Positions 1 to 10,880 of a DNA stretch of 34,617 bases are shown here, piece after piece (position 1 is the stretch's first letter; each line of letters opens with the position of its first letter). Source of the DNA: an uncultured Oxalobacter sp. (lineage in GTDB: Bacteria; Pseudomonadota; Gammaproteobacteria; Burkholderiales; Burkholderiaceae_D); NCBI GenBank assembly GCA_934401755.1, contig CAKRSU010000021.1:1-34617 (forward strand), read 5' to 3'. A program made the translations under genes and the position numbers. The notes under the pieces were generated by a model that worked only from the letters and a program-made list of their open reading frames with translations, did no database searches and was not told where the DNA came from.

Positions 1-1452
1 AGAGCCGCCTAACTGATTGGTCGCTTGCCCATTAATGAGATTAATCCTTAAGGTCCCATCGCCTTGACGAGAACCAATAGAGAGTTGACCTTCATCAGTA
101 TGGGTGGTGTTATAGGTAGTTTCTCCGCTTTCGGTGTTTAAGGTGCCTACTTGGATTTGGGCGTTATTGGTGTTGTTGATGGTGGAGCCGCTGCTGGTGA
201 TGGTTTTGACGGTGGAAGAGCCGGTAAAGTTTGCTTGTGCACCATTAGAGAGATTTAGTGTTGTTCCAGCTTCTCCTTCTAAAGTTACCTTTTCTTGGTA
301 AATATTTTGATTAGAAATTGAGCCCTCAAATATTGACTTATCATTACTTAAATTCAAAATAACTTGATTATCGGAGTCTGGCGTATCGTTATAAGTAACA
401 ATATTACCTTTAATTGATAATATCCCTGTTGAACCATCATTTAATCCAATTTTGACCGAAGATCCAGTTCGTGTATCTTTTGTTGGATCCATACGATCTT
501 CAACAGCACCAGCATTAATATCCCCCTTTACAGAAATATTATCGGCTTTGAGATTTATCTCTCCACCAAAAGCACTTATAGCTCGAGTATTAGCATTTTC
601 TGAATTAATATTGATTGTGGATGCAGTAATGTTAATTTTTGCATTTGTATTAGCTCTTAATAATGCAATATTTGGAGCAACACTATCAACTGCATGTAAA
701 TTAAATTGGTTAGCTTGAACCTTTATTTCGCCGTTAGGATTTGCTTGTATGATGCCATATGCATCAACTTTGCCAGAGGCATTGACATCAATTTTTCCAA
801 TAGTACATACAATTTGTCTATTTGCAAGAAGAGTCAAATCTTTTACATAATAAGATGCATTGATTAATGTCTTATCTCCTTTTAGAATCAGATGATTAAT
901 CCGATTATTTTCATCTTCTCCAAATTTGTAATTGCTTGAATATCCCGAATTAATTCCAAATAAACTAGCATTTGAATCTGAAGCATCGAATGATAATACA
1001 TTGAAATTCTTGAAAATTACATTTGATGTAGAAGCATTCCTAAATACAGCCCAACTATCTTTCTTATCAAGCGAACTTTTTAGAAGCCAATTGTGATTAT
1101 TTCCATCAATAATAGTATCTTCTGATATTTCAGTTGTTGAACTATTTAAATTTAAGATTCCTTTTTTATCCCAATCAGCAACTTTATATTCAGGCTCAAT
1201 TGATGTTGCAGATTGTATTCCTGTTTGGTAACTTTCATTAAGATGGATCGTGCTACCTATAGTTGTTATTGTCGGAAGAGTTCCAACAGGAACTGCTCCA
1301 ACATTTCTTACGATACCTAATACACTAGCAATTATTACAGAAGCAGTCGCTGCTTTTAGATGCTTAGATTTTCCTTGTGCTTTTGTATTCTCGCCTGTAG
1401 CAACAAAAATACCCTTTGCTTTACTGAATATCACCTTAAATATTTTGTTCAT
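1..1452 (-). CDS. Type V autotransporter adhesin, N-terminal part (runs off left edge)
   Basis: An uninterrupted reverse-strand frame starts with ATG at 1452-1450 and stays open for 484 codons to base 1, so the C-terminal part, including any beta-barrel, lies outside the window. The N-terminus MNKIFKVIFSKAKGIFVATG, followed by a basic stretch and a hydrophobic segment (about residues 36-47), matches the extended signal peptide region (ESPR) of large autotransporters. The rest is rich in Asn, Ser, Thr, Ile and Gly in short repeating beta-strand-like units, as in a beta-helix passenger of AIDA or filamentous-haemagglutinin type. An AGGA ribosome site lies 6 bases before the ATG. The expected role is surface adhesion after Sec export and Bam-assisted secretion; the ligand cannot be predicted. 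Base composition shifts sharply near base 240. The barrel type (monomeric, trimeric or two-partner) is unknown. Confidence 0.85.
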   Translation of the reverse strand, partial: MNKIFKVIFSKAKGIFVATGENTKAQGKSKHLKAATASVIIASVLGIVRNVGAVPVGTLPTITTIGSTIHLNESYQTGIQSATSIEPEYKVADWDKKGILNLNSSTTEISEDTIIDGNNHNWLLKSSLDKKDSWAVFRNASTSNVIFKNFNVLSFDASDSNASLFGINSGYSSNYKFGEDENNRINHLILKGDKTLINASYYVKDLTLLANRQIVCTIGKIDVNASGKVDAYGIIQANPNGEIKVQANQFNLHAVDSVAPNIALLRANTNAKINITASTININSENANTRAISAFGGEINLKADNISVKGDINAGAVEDRMDPTKDTRTGSSVKIGLNDGSTGILSIKGNIVTYNDTPDSDNQVILNLSNDKSIFEGSISNQNIYQEKVTLEGEAGTTLNLSNGAQANFTGSSTVKTITSSGSTINNTNNAQIQVGTLNTESGETTYNTTHTDEGQLSIGSRQGDGTLRINLINGQATNQLGGS

Positions 1453-1506
1453 GTTGTGTCCTTTTTTTGGGACATCGTCTTTATTTGACTATTGATATAA
1501 AAGGCG

Positions 1507-1532
1507 ACATCCGTTAATAAGCATTATTTGAC
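1507..1532. repeat. Dyad-type site, copy 1 (ACATC-N3-TAATAAGCATTA)
   Basis: Read on the plus strand, ACATC, three bases, then TAATAAGCATTA (1515-1526), three bases and GACAT. The 12-base core is identical to the reverse complement of 1703-1714 in copy 2. The core is itself symmetric (TAAT, four bases, ATTA), as expected for an operator bound by a dimer. The function is inferred only from the symmetry and the position upstream of the adhesin gene. Confidence 0.45.
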
Positions 1533-1615
1533 ATTAATCATTCTATCATTTTAGGCATTTGTTCTATCCAATTAATTGAATTTAAAAGATAAATTCAAAA
1601 ATAACTCAATTGGCA

Positions 1616-1640
1616 ACATCTTAATAATAACTGCTTATTA
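1616..1640. repeat. Degenerate third copy of the dyad-type site
   Basis: ACATC at 1616-1620 is followed, after a longer gap, by TGCTTATTA at 1632-1640, the reverse complement of TAATAAGCA. The arrangement resembles copies 1 and 2 but the spacing differs and the second half of the core is altered. In an AT-rich region a 9-base match is weak, so this copy is tentative. Confidence 0.25.
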
Positions 1641-1691
1641 ATAAAATAATTTTTCATTAAATTCAATAAAAACAAATAGTTATTAATGAAT

Positions 1692-1725
1692 TGAACATCC
1701 GCTAATGCTTATTATGCGATGTTCA
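1692..1725. repeat. Dyad-type site, copy 2: 34-base imperfect palindrome
   Basis: TGAACATC at 1692-1699 and GATGTTCA at 1718-1725 are perfect inverted arms. Inside them TAAT (1703-1706) and ATTA (1711-1714) pair across a GCTT centre, with GC/GC pairing if one-base bulges are allowed, giving about 14 pairs in all. It could be a protein operator or an RNA hairpin in a leader. It is not followed by a T-run, so it is not a typical terminator. Confidence 0.5.
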
Positions 1726-1895
1726 TTCAGTGTTGTTTTCTCTAAGAAGTATTTCTTTCGTTGTTTTGTCTATTAATGCGTTTTATTTTTTGTAAATCAT
1801 TACAAGAAGTACTCTCTTTTTAAAGAACGGCGGAGTTTTAGAAGCCATTTTGATAGAATTAAGTTTTTCATATAGGCAGTTTCTTCGCATTAATC

Positions 1896-3266
1896 ATGAG
1901 ATTTCCACATCTTGATCCAACGGATCATGAAAAACGAGTTTTAATTCATAGAACAGTTAGAACTTGGCGGCAGATGGTGACTTGGGTATTAGCCCCATTA
2001 CTGATTGGTATTGCCGGCGTTGGTATGGCAAAAATCAGCGGTATTTGTTATGGCATTAATCAATGGATTATTGCGCATGCAGGATGGGGACCAATTGTTT
2101 ATATGCCAGTTGGTTATGCGTTGCTTATTTATGCTAGTCGCCGTTTTTTTCCTGGAACTCAAGGAAGTGGGATTCCGCAAGCGATAGCGGTGCTTGACGA
2201 TCAAGATAGCACTAAAAAATCCAATTTATTATCAGTGCGGATCGTTGTTGGGCGCATTTTATTGTTGATTGGTGGATTAATTATCGGTGCCTCAATTGGT
2301 CATGAAGGGCCGATGGTTCAAATTGGTGGATCAATTATGCATATCTTTTTTGGATATGGCACGATGAAACGGGCTGAGCAGCGTCAAATGCTGGTTTTAG
2401 CCGGTGGTGCTGCGGGGGTTGCTGCAACTTTTAACACACCGATTGGCGGCATTATGTTTGCTATGGAAGAAATGGCAAAAAAATATGTATATAAGGGACA
2501 TAATCAAACAATTTTCACAGTATTGTTGTCAGGATTAGTGTCGTTAGTCATCATGGGAAGCTATACGTATTTTGGCAAGTACCATATCGAATTGGATTTT
2601 ATGACACATATGCCTGCCATTTTGGTTTGTGGTGTTGTTGGTGGCATTTTTGGCGGTGTTTTTAGCTTATTGGCTCAAAAGACTCCTGATGGATTGCCTG
2701 TTATGTTGCGTAGAATGTTGATTCATCATCCAATGGTTTTTGCTGCTTTATGCGGTTTTATTATGGCATGTTTAAGTTTAGCAACCAATGGATTGATTAA
2801 TGGGACAGGCTATGTGCCAACAAAAATGGCACTAGAAAGCGGTGTTGCAACACATGTTTGGTTTTATGGGCCCTCTAAATTTGTTGGAACATTATTATCT
2901 GCTTTATGCGGACTTCCTGGCGGATTATTTGCTCCCACATTAGCAGTTGGGGGCGGGTTAGGAGATGCAGTATCTTATTTATTGCCGAATATTGCCCCGC
3001 ATCGCGCATTAATTATTTTGGTGATGGTTGCTTATTTATCTGGATTAACACAATCTCCATTAACAGCATTTGTCATTACAATGGAAGTAACGGGTAGTTA
3101 TGAAATGCTGTTACCGATGATTGCTGTATCGTTAATTGCCAATTTTGTTTCAGTAATCGTTTGTCCTACTTCGTTTTATCATAAATTAGCGCTTCGTTTT
3201 GAAAAGCCGTTAAAACCATCAGACAAAAAGATAGATGAGAATGAAAAAAGCAATAAAAATTTATAA
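1896..3266 (+). CDS. clcA: ClC-family chloride/proton antiporter
   Basis: A 456-residue multispanning membrane protein of the ClC family, predicted to exchange chloride for protons across the inner membrane. The signature regions are in order: GSGIPQ (residues 90-95, with the chloride-coordinating Ser), GHEGP (135-139, with the gating Glu at 137), the EEM motif after FNTPIGG (Glu191-Glu192, the internal proton-transfer Glu position), GGLFAP (342-347), and a C-terminal Tyr (428) near the position that coordinates chloride in E. coli ClcA. Both key glutamates being present argues for an exchanger rather than a channel. No CBS domains follow. The residue before the gating Glu is His rather than the common Arg or Lys. 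There is no good ribosome binding site before the ATG. It ends at a two-way terminator facing fur. Confidence 0.9.
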   Translation: MRFPHLDPTDHEKRVLIHRTVRTWRQMVTWVLAPLLIGIAGVGMAKISGICYGINQWIIAHAGWGPIVYMPVGYALLIYASRRFFPGTQGSGIPQAIAVLDDQDSTKKSNLLSVRIVVGRILLLIGGLIIGASIGHEGPMVQIGGSIMHIFFGYGTMKRAEQRQMLVLAGGAAGVAATFNTPIGGIMFAMEEMAKKYVYKGHNQTIFTVLLSGLVSLVIMGSYTYFGKYHIELDFMTHMPAILVCGVVGGIFGGVFSLLAQKTPDGLPVMLRRMLIHHPMVFAALCGFIMACLSLATNGLINGTGYVPTKMALESGVATHVWFYGPSKFVGTLLSALCGLPGGLFAPTLAVGGGLGDAVSYLLPNIAPHRALIILVMVAYLSGLTQSPLTAFVITMEVTGSYEMLLPMIAVSLIANFVSVIVCPTSFYHKLALRFEKPLKPSDKKIDENEKSNKNL

Positions 3267-3346
3267 TCAATGTCTTTTTTGTTAAGCAACAAAGTTCGTA
3301 TGTAGATGAAAGATCGTTAAAGGCGAATCTTGCTAGGTGTGTATTA

Positions 3347-3378
3347 AAAAAGCTGTGGTTTTTATGTCACAGCTTTTT
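3347..3378. terminator. Bidirectional terminator between clcA and fur
   Basis: AAAAAGCTGTG (3347-3357) and CACAGCTTTTT (3368-3378) form a perfect 11-bp stem with a 10-base loop, with T-runs on both strands. It lies between the convergent ends of clcA and fur and should stop transcription from both. Confidence 0.85.
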
Positions 3379-3396
3379 AAGATTATATGATCAAAA

Positions 3397-3822
3397 TTAT
3401 TTAAGATTCTTTTGGCATTGGCTGCATCGGCCATAAAGAGCAAGATTATGGTCAACCAATTCAAAATTCATCCGTTTAGCAATTTCTCGCTGATGGCGTT
3501 CAATTTCTGGGTCGCGAAATTCTTCCACACGTCCGCAGCTAATACAGACAATGTGGTCATGATGATCACCTTCGTTTAGTTCGTAAACCGCTTTACCTGT
3601 TTCAAAGTAGTTTCGTGATAATATGCCTGCTTGTTCGAATTGTGTGAGAACACGATAGACAGTGGCAAGCCCGATATCTTGATGTTCTTCCATTAATCGA
3701 CGATAAACATCTTCGGCACTAAGATGTCTAATATCATTTTTTTGAAAGATATCCAGAATTTTTAGTCGAGGAAGGGTTGCTTTTAACCCAGTTGCTTTTA
3801 AGTGATTGGGGGGTGTAGTCAT
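3397..3822 (-). CDS. fur: Ferric uptake regulator Fur
   Basis: A 141-residue metal-dependent repressor of normal Fur length. The N-terminal half carries the winged helix ([10 protein letters not shown]...[10 protein letters not shown], about residues 35-60). The dimerisation and metal half contains HHDH (87-90), a CxxC pair at Cys93/Cys96 and a second CxxC at Cys133/Cys136, matching structural zinc and regulatory metal sites. It represses iron uptake genes when ferrous iron is bound. It is divergent from bamE across about 110 bases, an arrangement common in Betaproteobacteria. A good sigma-70 promoter and a Fur-box-like sequence precede it, suggesting autoregulation. The ribosome site is weak. 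Confidence 0.95.
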   Translation of the reverse strand: MTTPPNHLKATGLKATLPRLKILDIFQKNDIRHLSAEDVYRRLMEEHQDIGLATVYRVLTQFEQAGILSRNYFETGKAVYELNEGDHHDHIVCISCGRVEEFRDPEIERHQREIAKRMNFELVDHNLALYGRCSQCQKNLK

Positions 3823-3860
3823 TATTTCGAAGAGCCTTTTCGTTTCAAAATTGGTTCTTT

Positions 3861-3878
3861 ATTATTATCTGCTTTATC
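3861..3878 (-). promoter_or_regulatory. Candidate Fur box in the fur/bamE intergenic region
   Basis: On the minus strand this 18-base stretch starts GATAA and contains GATAAT followed by AAT. It resembles overlapping GATAAT hexamers, and I count about 12 matches to the 19-base consensus. It directly follows and partly overlaps the fur -10 hexamer. The region is AT-rich, so the match alone is modest. Confidence 0.35.
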
Positions 3879-3904
3879 ATATAGCTTTTGCAGAATCTGC
3901 TCAA
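3876..3904 (-). promoter_or_regulatory. Sigma-70 promoter of fur
   Basis: On the minus strand TTGAGC (3904-3899) is separated by exactly 17 bases from TATGAT (3881-3876). Spacing and hexamers are near consensus, about 55 bases before the fur start codon. Confidence 0.6.
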
Positions 3905-3932
3905 TAAATAGCTATAAGGATTCAATTTCAAC

Positions 3933-5618
3933 ATGCGTAAAAAACTGGATAATTTGTGGCACTGCATCTGCACACCGTTGCTTTTGACCTCAGTGACAGC
4001 ATTGCTGTTTGGTTGTGCATCAAGAAATCCCTTGATTGATGAAGATACGCCTGTTGATGATGATAAGACGATTGTAGCTGCTATTGAAGCAGATGAGCAA
4101 AAATTACGTGAACAACAAAGAGAAGAAGCACGTAAGGCTAAAGAGGTTGTTTTAGCAAAAGCCGACAAACCGACTGAAATGCCGGTGGCTGAAAAGACAT
4201 CCGCCCAAGGGAAATCTGATGGTGTAAAAGCGGATTCGCATGTTGAAACGATAGGTCAAAACACGGTTAAATCGCAAGAGAAGATTAAAAAATCTGTTGC
4301 AAAAAAAGAGCCTTCCAAAAAGAACAAAACAAAAAATACGCCAACCATTGATACAGGCCGCGTTTTACCAATTGTTCCTACTGTTACTGAAAAAGCAGAA
4401 TCTATTGTCAAACCGGTTGAGCCAGAACATATCAGTACCGAAGCTTCTGCTTCAGATGTGAAAGAAGTTGATGTTTCAAAGCAAAAAGAGCAAAAGTCGC
4501 TTGAGATTGTTCCGGAATTTCATGCGCCAGAAAGACGTCCTATTGCTTATAGTGCTTATGGAAATGCAGATCGTGGAGAAAAAGAAGAGATATTATTGAA
4601 TTCTCCACCAAGACCTATTAAGAAATGGATGATATTTTTTACGCCCTATCGAGTTAACCAGCAACAGGGTAATTTTATTTCGTCCGAAATGCTTGAACGT
4701 TTACAACCGGGCATGACAAAAGAGCAAGTTCGTTTTGTATTGGGAACTCCTTTATTAATGGATATTTTTCATGCCAATCGTTGGGATTATCCTTTTCGTC
4801 TCTTAAAAAGCAATAGAGCTTTAACGACGTATCGTGTTGCGATTTTCTTTAATAAAGACGGTGTGGTTGAGAGTGTTAAACATGATAGTTTACCAAGTGA
4901 AGTCGAGTATCTTGACCAAATTTCCTCAGATGACGATGTAGAAGATAAACCTAAAAAAGAAGGGAAAGATAAAACGGAGCAAACAACGGACCATCATATG
5001 ACTGGAGATTTTCAACCCGGACATTCACCAATGCCAATAGAAGCAGGTACAGATCATCCTTCTCCTGAAGAATTGGAACGTCAGTTGCCAACATTGCCGC
5101 CTATTCGAACAACAGGAGGCGTTCCTGATGCACATAAACCCGATTATGTGCCGGGTCGAGTCTCTCGTTCTGGACGCGTTTCTCGTCCTTTGCCTAACAT
5201 GAAGGCATTGGATCAGCAATCATTGTCAGCTAAAGATGCGATTATGACTGTGCCTGAAATCAAAGGGGATGATGGCACTGCAGAGAAGGTCGTCGATTAT
5301 CAAAGTTTGCCATCTTATCGGACAGGAACCTACGGTAATTCTCAGTCTGGTATACCTCGTCCAATTAGTGCTTTCCGTCCTTCAACAGTTCAAGAACCTA
5401 TTGAAGGAACAGTTTCAGAAGAAAAACGCTCTGAATGGATCGCTAATCGAGATGCGATGTTAAGAGCATTGCATGCTTATGACGATGTCGAAGGAGATGG
5501 TATCAAGAATTTAACATTTGATAGTATCAAAAAATTTGAAACCATTAGTGTACCGAAGCGTACTGGGAAAATGGTTCCTGAATCACCTAATCTTAAACAA
5601 ATCGGAAATATCCAATAA
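3933..5618 (+). CDS. bamE: BamE-domain outer-membrane lipoprotein, greatly extended
   Basis: BamE (SmpA/OmlA) is a lipoprotein of the Bam complex that inserts beta-barrels into the outer membrane. The signal peptide ends in LLFGC, placing the lipidated Cys at residue 28. The recognisable BamE fold is about residues 232-330, including [17 protein letters not shown] and the NRWDYPFRL segment. Typical BamE proteins are about 110-180 residues with the fold close to the anchor. Here the product is 561 residues: about 200 residues of Lys/Glu/Pro/Ser-rich, probably disordered chain precede the fold and about 230 follow it. No stop or frameshift interrupts the gene. AAGGA lies 12 bases before the ATG. 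dapB follows 2 bases after its stop. The BamE identity is firm; the role of the extensions is unknown. Confidence 0.88.
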   Translation: MRKKLDNLWHCICTPLLLTSVTALLFGCASRNPLIDEDTPVDDDKTIVAAIEADEQKLREQQREEARKAKEVVLAKADKPTEMPVAEKTSAQGKSDGVKADSHVETIGQNTVKSQEKIKKSVAKKEPSKKNKTKNTPTIDTGRVLPIVPTVTEKAESIVKPVEPEHISTEASASDVKEVDVSKQKEQKSLEIVPEFHAPERRPIAYSAYGNADRGEKEEILLNSPPRPIKKWMIFFTPYRVNQQQGNFISSEMLERLQPGMTKEQVRFVLGTPLLMDIFHANRWDYPFRLLKSNRALTTYRVAIFFNKDGVVESVKHDSLPSEVEYLDQISSDDDVEDKPKKEGKDKTEQTTDHHMTGDFQPGHSPMPIEAGTDHPSPEELERQLPTLPPIRTTGGVPDAHKPDYVPGRVSRSGRVSRPLPNMKALDQQSLSAKDAIMTVPEIKGDDGTAEKVVDYQSLPSYRTGTYGNSQSGIPRPISAFRPSTVQEPIEGTVSEEKRSEWIANRDAMLRALHAYDDVEGDGIKNLTFDSIKKFETISVPKRTGKMVPESPNLKQIGNIQ

Positions 5619-5620
5619 AT

Positions 5621-6427
5621 ATGAAAAAAATGAAAATTGCTATTGCAGGTGCGAATGGCCGAATGGGGCATATGTTGATTGAAGCGGTTCTTAATGCAGA
5701 GGATGCGGAATTGGTAGGCGCTCTAGATATTCCCGGATCACCTGCTATCGGTAAGGATGCTGGTTTGTTTTTAGGAGAACAAACAGGAGTGCTGGTTACT
5801 GCTGACATGGAACAAGCGTTTGCAAATTCGGAATATGTGATTGATTTTACTCGTGCTGATGGGACATTAGCGCATTTAGCGTGGTGTGTTGCTCATCAAG
5901 TTAAAATGGTTATTGGAACTACTGGGTTTAGCGATGCCGAAAAACAAACAATTGCTAAAGCAGCAGAAAAAACGTCGCTTGTTTTTGCCCCTAATATGAG
6001 TATTGGGGTGAATGTGACAATGAAATTGCTAGCAATTGCTGCACAGCATTTTTCTCATGGATATGATATTGAAATCATTGAAGCGCATCATCGCCATAAA
6101 AAAGATGCACCATCCGGAACAGCGTTGAAAATGGGGGAAGTTATTGCTCAAGCATTAGGCCGCAATCTCAAGGATTGTGGGGTATTTACTCGTGAAGGGA
6201 TTACCGGTGAACGTGATCCTTTATCAATCGGATTTTCAACCATTCGTGGGGGAGATATTGTTGGTGATCATACTGTCATGTTTGCAGGAACAGGAGAGCG
6301 CATTGAAATCTCTCATAAATCGGCAAGTCGTGCCTCATATGCGCAGGGAAGTTTAATTGCATGTCGCTTTCTGACCAATAAAACAGAAGGTCTTTATGAC
6401 ATGCAAGATGTTTTGAATTTGAAATGA
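5621..6427 (+). CDS. dapB: 4-hydroxy-tetrahydrodipicolinate reductase
   Basis: A 268-residue enzyme of the diaminopimelate/lysine pathway that reduces 4-hydroxy-tetrahydrodipicolinate with NAD(P)H; its product feeds peptidoglycan and lysine synthesis. The N-terminal Rossmann motif GANGRMG is at residues 10-16. The family signature [15 protein letters not shown] spans about 154-168 and holds the catalytic His and substrate-binding Lys residues. Length and motifs are normal. It starts 2 bases after the bamE stop, so it is probably co-transcribed and translationally coupled; there is no separate ribosome site. A second in-frame ATG lies three codons in. Confidence 0.96.
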   Translation: MKKMKIAIAGANGRMGHMLIEAVLNAEDAELVGALDIPGSPAIGKDAGLFLGEQTGVLVTADMEQAFANSEYVIDFTRADGTLAHLAWCVAHQVKMVIGTTGFSDAEKQTIAKAAEKTSLVFAPNMSIGVNVTMKLLAIAAQHFSHGYDIEIIEAHHRHKKDAPSGTALKMGEVIAQALGRNLKDCGVFTREGITGERDPLSIGFSTIRGGDIVGDHTVMFAGTGERIEISHKSASRASYAQGSLIACRFLTNKTEGLYDMQDVLNLK

Positions 6428-6447
6428 TTACGGCTTAAAAAGCACAG

Positions 6448-6495
6448 CAGCATAGCCCATCTCCCCGATATGCTGAGTCATCAATAGAGGGAGAT
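6448..6495 (+). promoter_or_regulatory. Possible H-type pseudoknot in the leuS leader
   Basis: CAGCATA (6448-6454) pairs perfectly with TATGCTG (6469-6475). The 14-base loop contains ATCTCCC (6459-6465), exactly complementary to GGGAGAT at 6489-6495, so the two helices would form a classical pseudoknot. It lies between dapB and leuS and ends 23 bases before the leuS ATG. Alternatively the ATCTCCC/GGGAGAT hairpin competes with the first stem, a two-state arrangement typical of leader regulation. It is seen by eye only, with no alignment. Confidence 0.45.
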
Positions 6496-6500
6496 AGTAA

Positions 6501-9158
<2,658 letters not shown>

Positions 9159-9160
9159 AT

Positions 9161-9796
9161 ATGGATGCGCTTATGGAAAAGCCACATAGATTCTGTTTCA
9201 TTTCTCGGTGGGCAACTATTGTCATGCTGGTTTTTATGCTAGCAGCATGTGGTTTCCATCTGCGCGGTGATTTTCAGTTTTCATTTTCTACCATTTATCT
9301 AAATTGTTCTCCAGGTTCTCCGATAACCCGTTTATTTAATCGGTTTAATCGGGGAATGCAAATGGTGAAAGTTGTTGATAATCCTAAAGAAGCAGAGGTT
9401 ATTCTTTCTATTTCCAATGAACGAAAAAAACAGCGAACATTATCTTATGATAATAATGGTGATGCCCGTGAATATGAATTGTTTTATCGATTGACTTATT
9501 CATTACGAACTCAAAAGGGTAAAGAACTGATTGAACCGACAACCATTACTCTTCGTCGTACGATGACTTATGATGATTCGGAAGATTTGGCCAAAGAGCG
9601 AGAAAAACAAATGTTGTATGCTGATATGCAACGAGATATTGTCCAGCAGATTTTTCGTCGCTTGAACAAAGTGGTGATGGAAGAGGAAGATCGTTTGCCG
9701 TTAGCACCAGAAGAGGCCTCTGCTAAAGATGATGAGTTGCAAAATACCGAGATACCTGGTGGAACTTTTCAAATTGAATCCGATAGTCATCCGTAA
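9161..9796 (+). CDS. lptE: LPS-assembly lipoprotein LptE
   Basis: LptE plugs the LptD barrel and helps place lipopolysaccharide in the outer leaflet. From the ATG at 9161 the product is 211 residues. A signal peptide with a hydrophobic core (VMLVFML) leads to lipobox LAAC with Cys30, followed by the family hallmark CGFHLRG. The C-terminal tail, about 30 residues after RRLNKVV, is acidic. It follows leuS by 2 bases; an in-frame TTG overlapping the leuS stop (9155) and an ATG at 9173 are alternative starts. The leuS-lptE-holA order is conserved across Beta- and Gammaproteobacteria. Confidence 0.9.
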   Translation: MDALMEKPHRFCFISRWATIVMLVFMLAACGFHLRGDFQFSFSTIYLNCSPGSPITRLFNRFNRGMQMVKVVDNPKEAEVILSISNERKKQRTLSYDNNGDAREYELFYRLTYSLRTQKGKELIEPTTITLRRTMTYDDSEDLAKEREKQMLYADMQRDIVQQIFRRLNKVVMEEEDRLPLAPEEASAKDDELQNTEIPGGTFQIESDSHP

Positions 9797-9812
9797 ATGT
9801 TAGCGTGTTAAT

Positions 9813-10844
9813 ATGCAACTTCAATATGAGGCGTTAGCGCAGCATCTACAACGGGAGCTTGCTCCATTTTATGTGCTAACAGGGGATGAGTATTTATTAG
9901 TGCAAGAAGCGATTGATCAAATCCGTCAGGTAGCACGAAGCAAAGGATTGACAGAACGAAATACGTTTATTGTTGAAAGAGGGTTTCAATGGGATTCTTT
10001 GCAACTTGCTCATCAAGCATTGTCGTTATTTGGTGAGCGAAAATTAATTGAAGTTAGAATTCCTAGCGGACGACCGGGTAAAGAAGGAGTCCAAGCTATT
10101 CAACAATATATTTCGACTTCTTCAGATCATGTAACATTATTTATTTTTCCTCAGTTAGATTGGGCAACCAAAAAGTTAGCTTGGGTTGGCGCTTTACAAA
10201 AGCATGCCGTTTATATTGAAGTACCAAGTATTGATATCAGTCGACTTGGCGGATGGATTGCGACGCGTTTAAGAAAGCAGCATCAACAAATTAATGCATT
10301 GGGTATTGCCTTTCTTGTGGAACAAGTCGAAGGTAATTTATTAGCGGCATGGCAAGAAATCCAGAAATTAGGGCTATTGTATCCCGAAGGCCAATTAACG
10401 GAAGAACAGGTTCGAAATGCTGTACTGGATGTAGCACGTTATGATGTTTTTCAAATTAGTGAGGCAATGCTTGAGGGGAACGGTTCTCGTTTTATCCGAA
10501 TGATGGATGGATTAAAAGGAGAGGGAAGGCCTTTACCGTTGGTGCTTGGCGTTTTTGCTAATGAAATGAGAATGTTATTAAGATGTCGGCAATCACTAGA
10601 TGCGGGGATGTCATCATTAGAAGTTGCTCGTAATAATCGACTTCGAGGAAAACGTGAGCATTTGGTGATGAATGCATTACAGCATTTAAGTTGGAATACA
10701 TTGGCAGATGCTTTGCAACGAATTTCAGATATTGATCGTCTGATTAAAGGTCTTGATTCTGAACAAGGTCTAAATGATGCATGGGAAGCATTAACCTTAT
10801 TAGGATGTTCATTCTCTCAGCATAAAACGTTGTCTAGAGTATAA
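9813..10844 (+). CDS. holA: DNA polymerase III subunit delta
   Basis: The delta subunit opens the beta sliding clamp within the clamp-loader complex. The 343-residue length is normal. The start MQLQYEALAQHLQ and the following YVLTGDEYLLVQEAIDQIR match the HolA N-terminus (GDE-x-L-L-x-x-E). The central FPQLDW and LDVARYDVFQISEAMLEG segments and the C-terminal helical collar are also family-like. It sits between lptE (16-base gap) and proA, the usual synteny. Confidence 0.93.
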   Translation: MQLQYEALAQHLQRELAPFYVLTGDEYLLVQEAIDQIRQVARSKGLTERNTFIVERGFQWDSLQLAHQALSLFGERKLIEVRIPSGRPGKEGVQAIQQYISTSSDHVTLFIFPQLDWATKKLAWVGALQKHAVYIEVPSIDISRLGGWIATRLRKQHQQINALGIAFLVEQVEGNLLAAWQEIQKLGLLYPEGQLTEEQVRNAVLDVARYDVFQISEAMLEGNGSRFIRMMDGLKGEGRPLPLVLGVFANEMRMLLRCRQSLDAGMSSLEVARNNRLRGKREHLVMNALQHLSWNTLADALQRISDIDRLIKGLDSEQGLNDAWEALTLLGCSFSQHKTLSRV

Positions 10845-10880
10845 CTGGATATCTTCCTAATTGATGGATTGGAAAAGGCA

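Larger units (their letters stand above)
1453..1895. other. 443-base AT-rich intergenic region between adhesin and clcA
   Basis: No convincing gene is seen. The two flanking genes diverge, so both sets of control signals should lie here. AT-rich hexamers resembling sigma-70 elements are common and not decisive; one example for the adhesin strand is TTGAAT (1666-1661), 17 bases, TATTAA (1643-1638). The notable content is three related copies of a TAATAAGCA-containing site, listed separately. Short AATTGAATT-like repeats also occur around 1570-1690. Confidence 0.6.

Noticed and set aside
452..1495. Short plus-strand frames at 452-718 and 1250-1495
   Set aside because: They lie opposite the continuous autotransporter frame on the minus strand and have no family features or ribosome sites.
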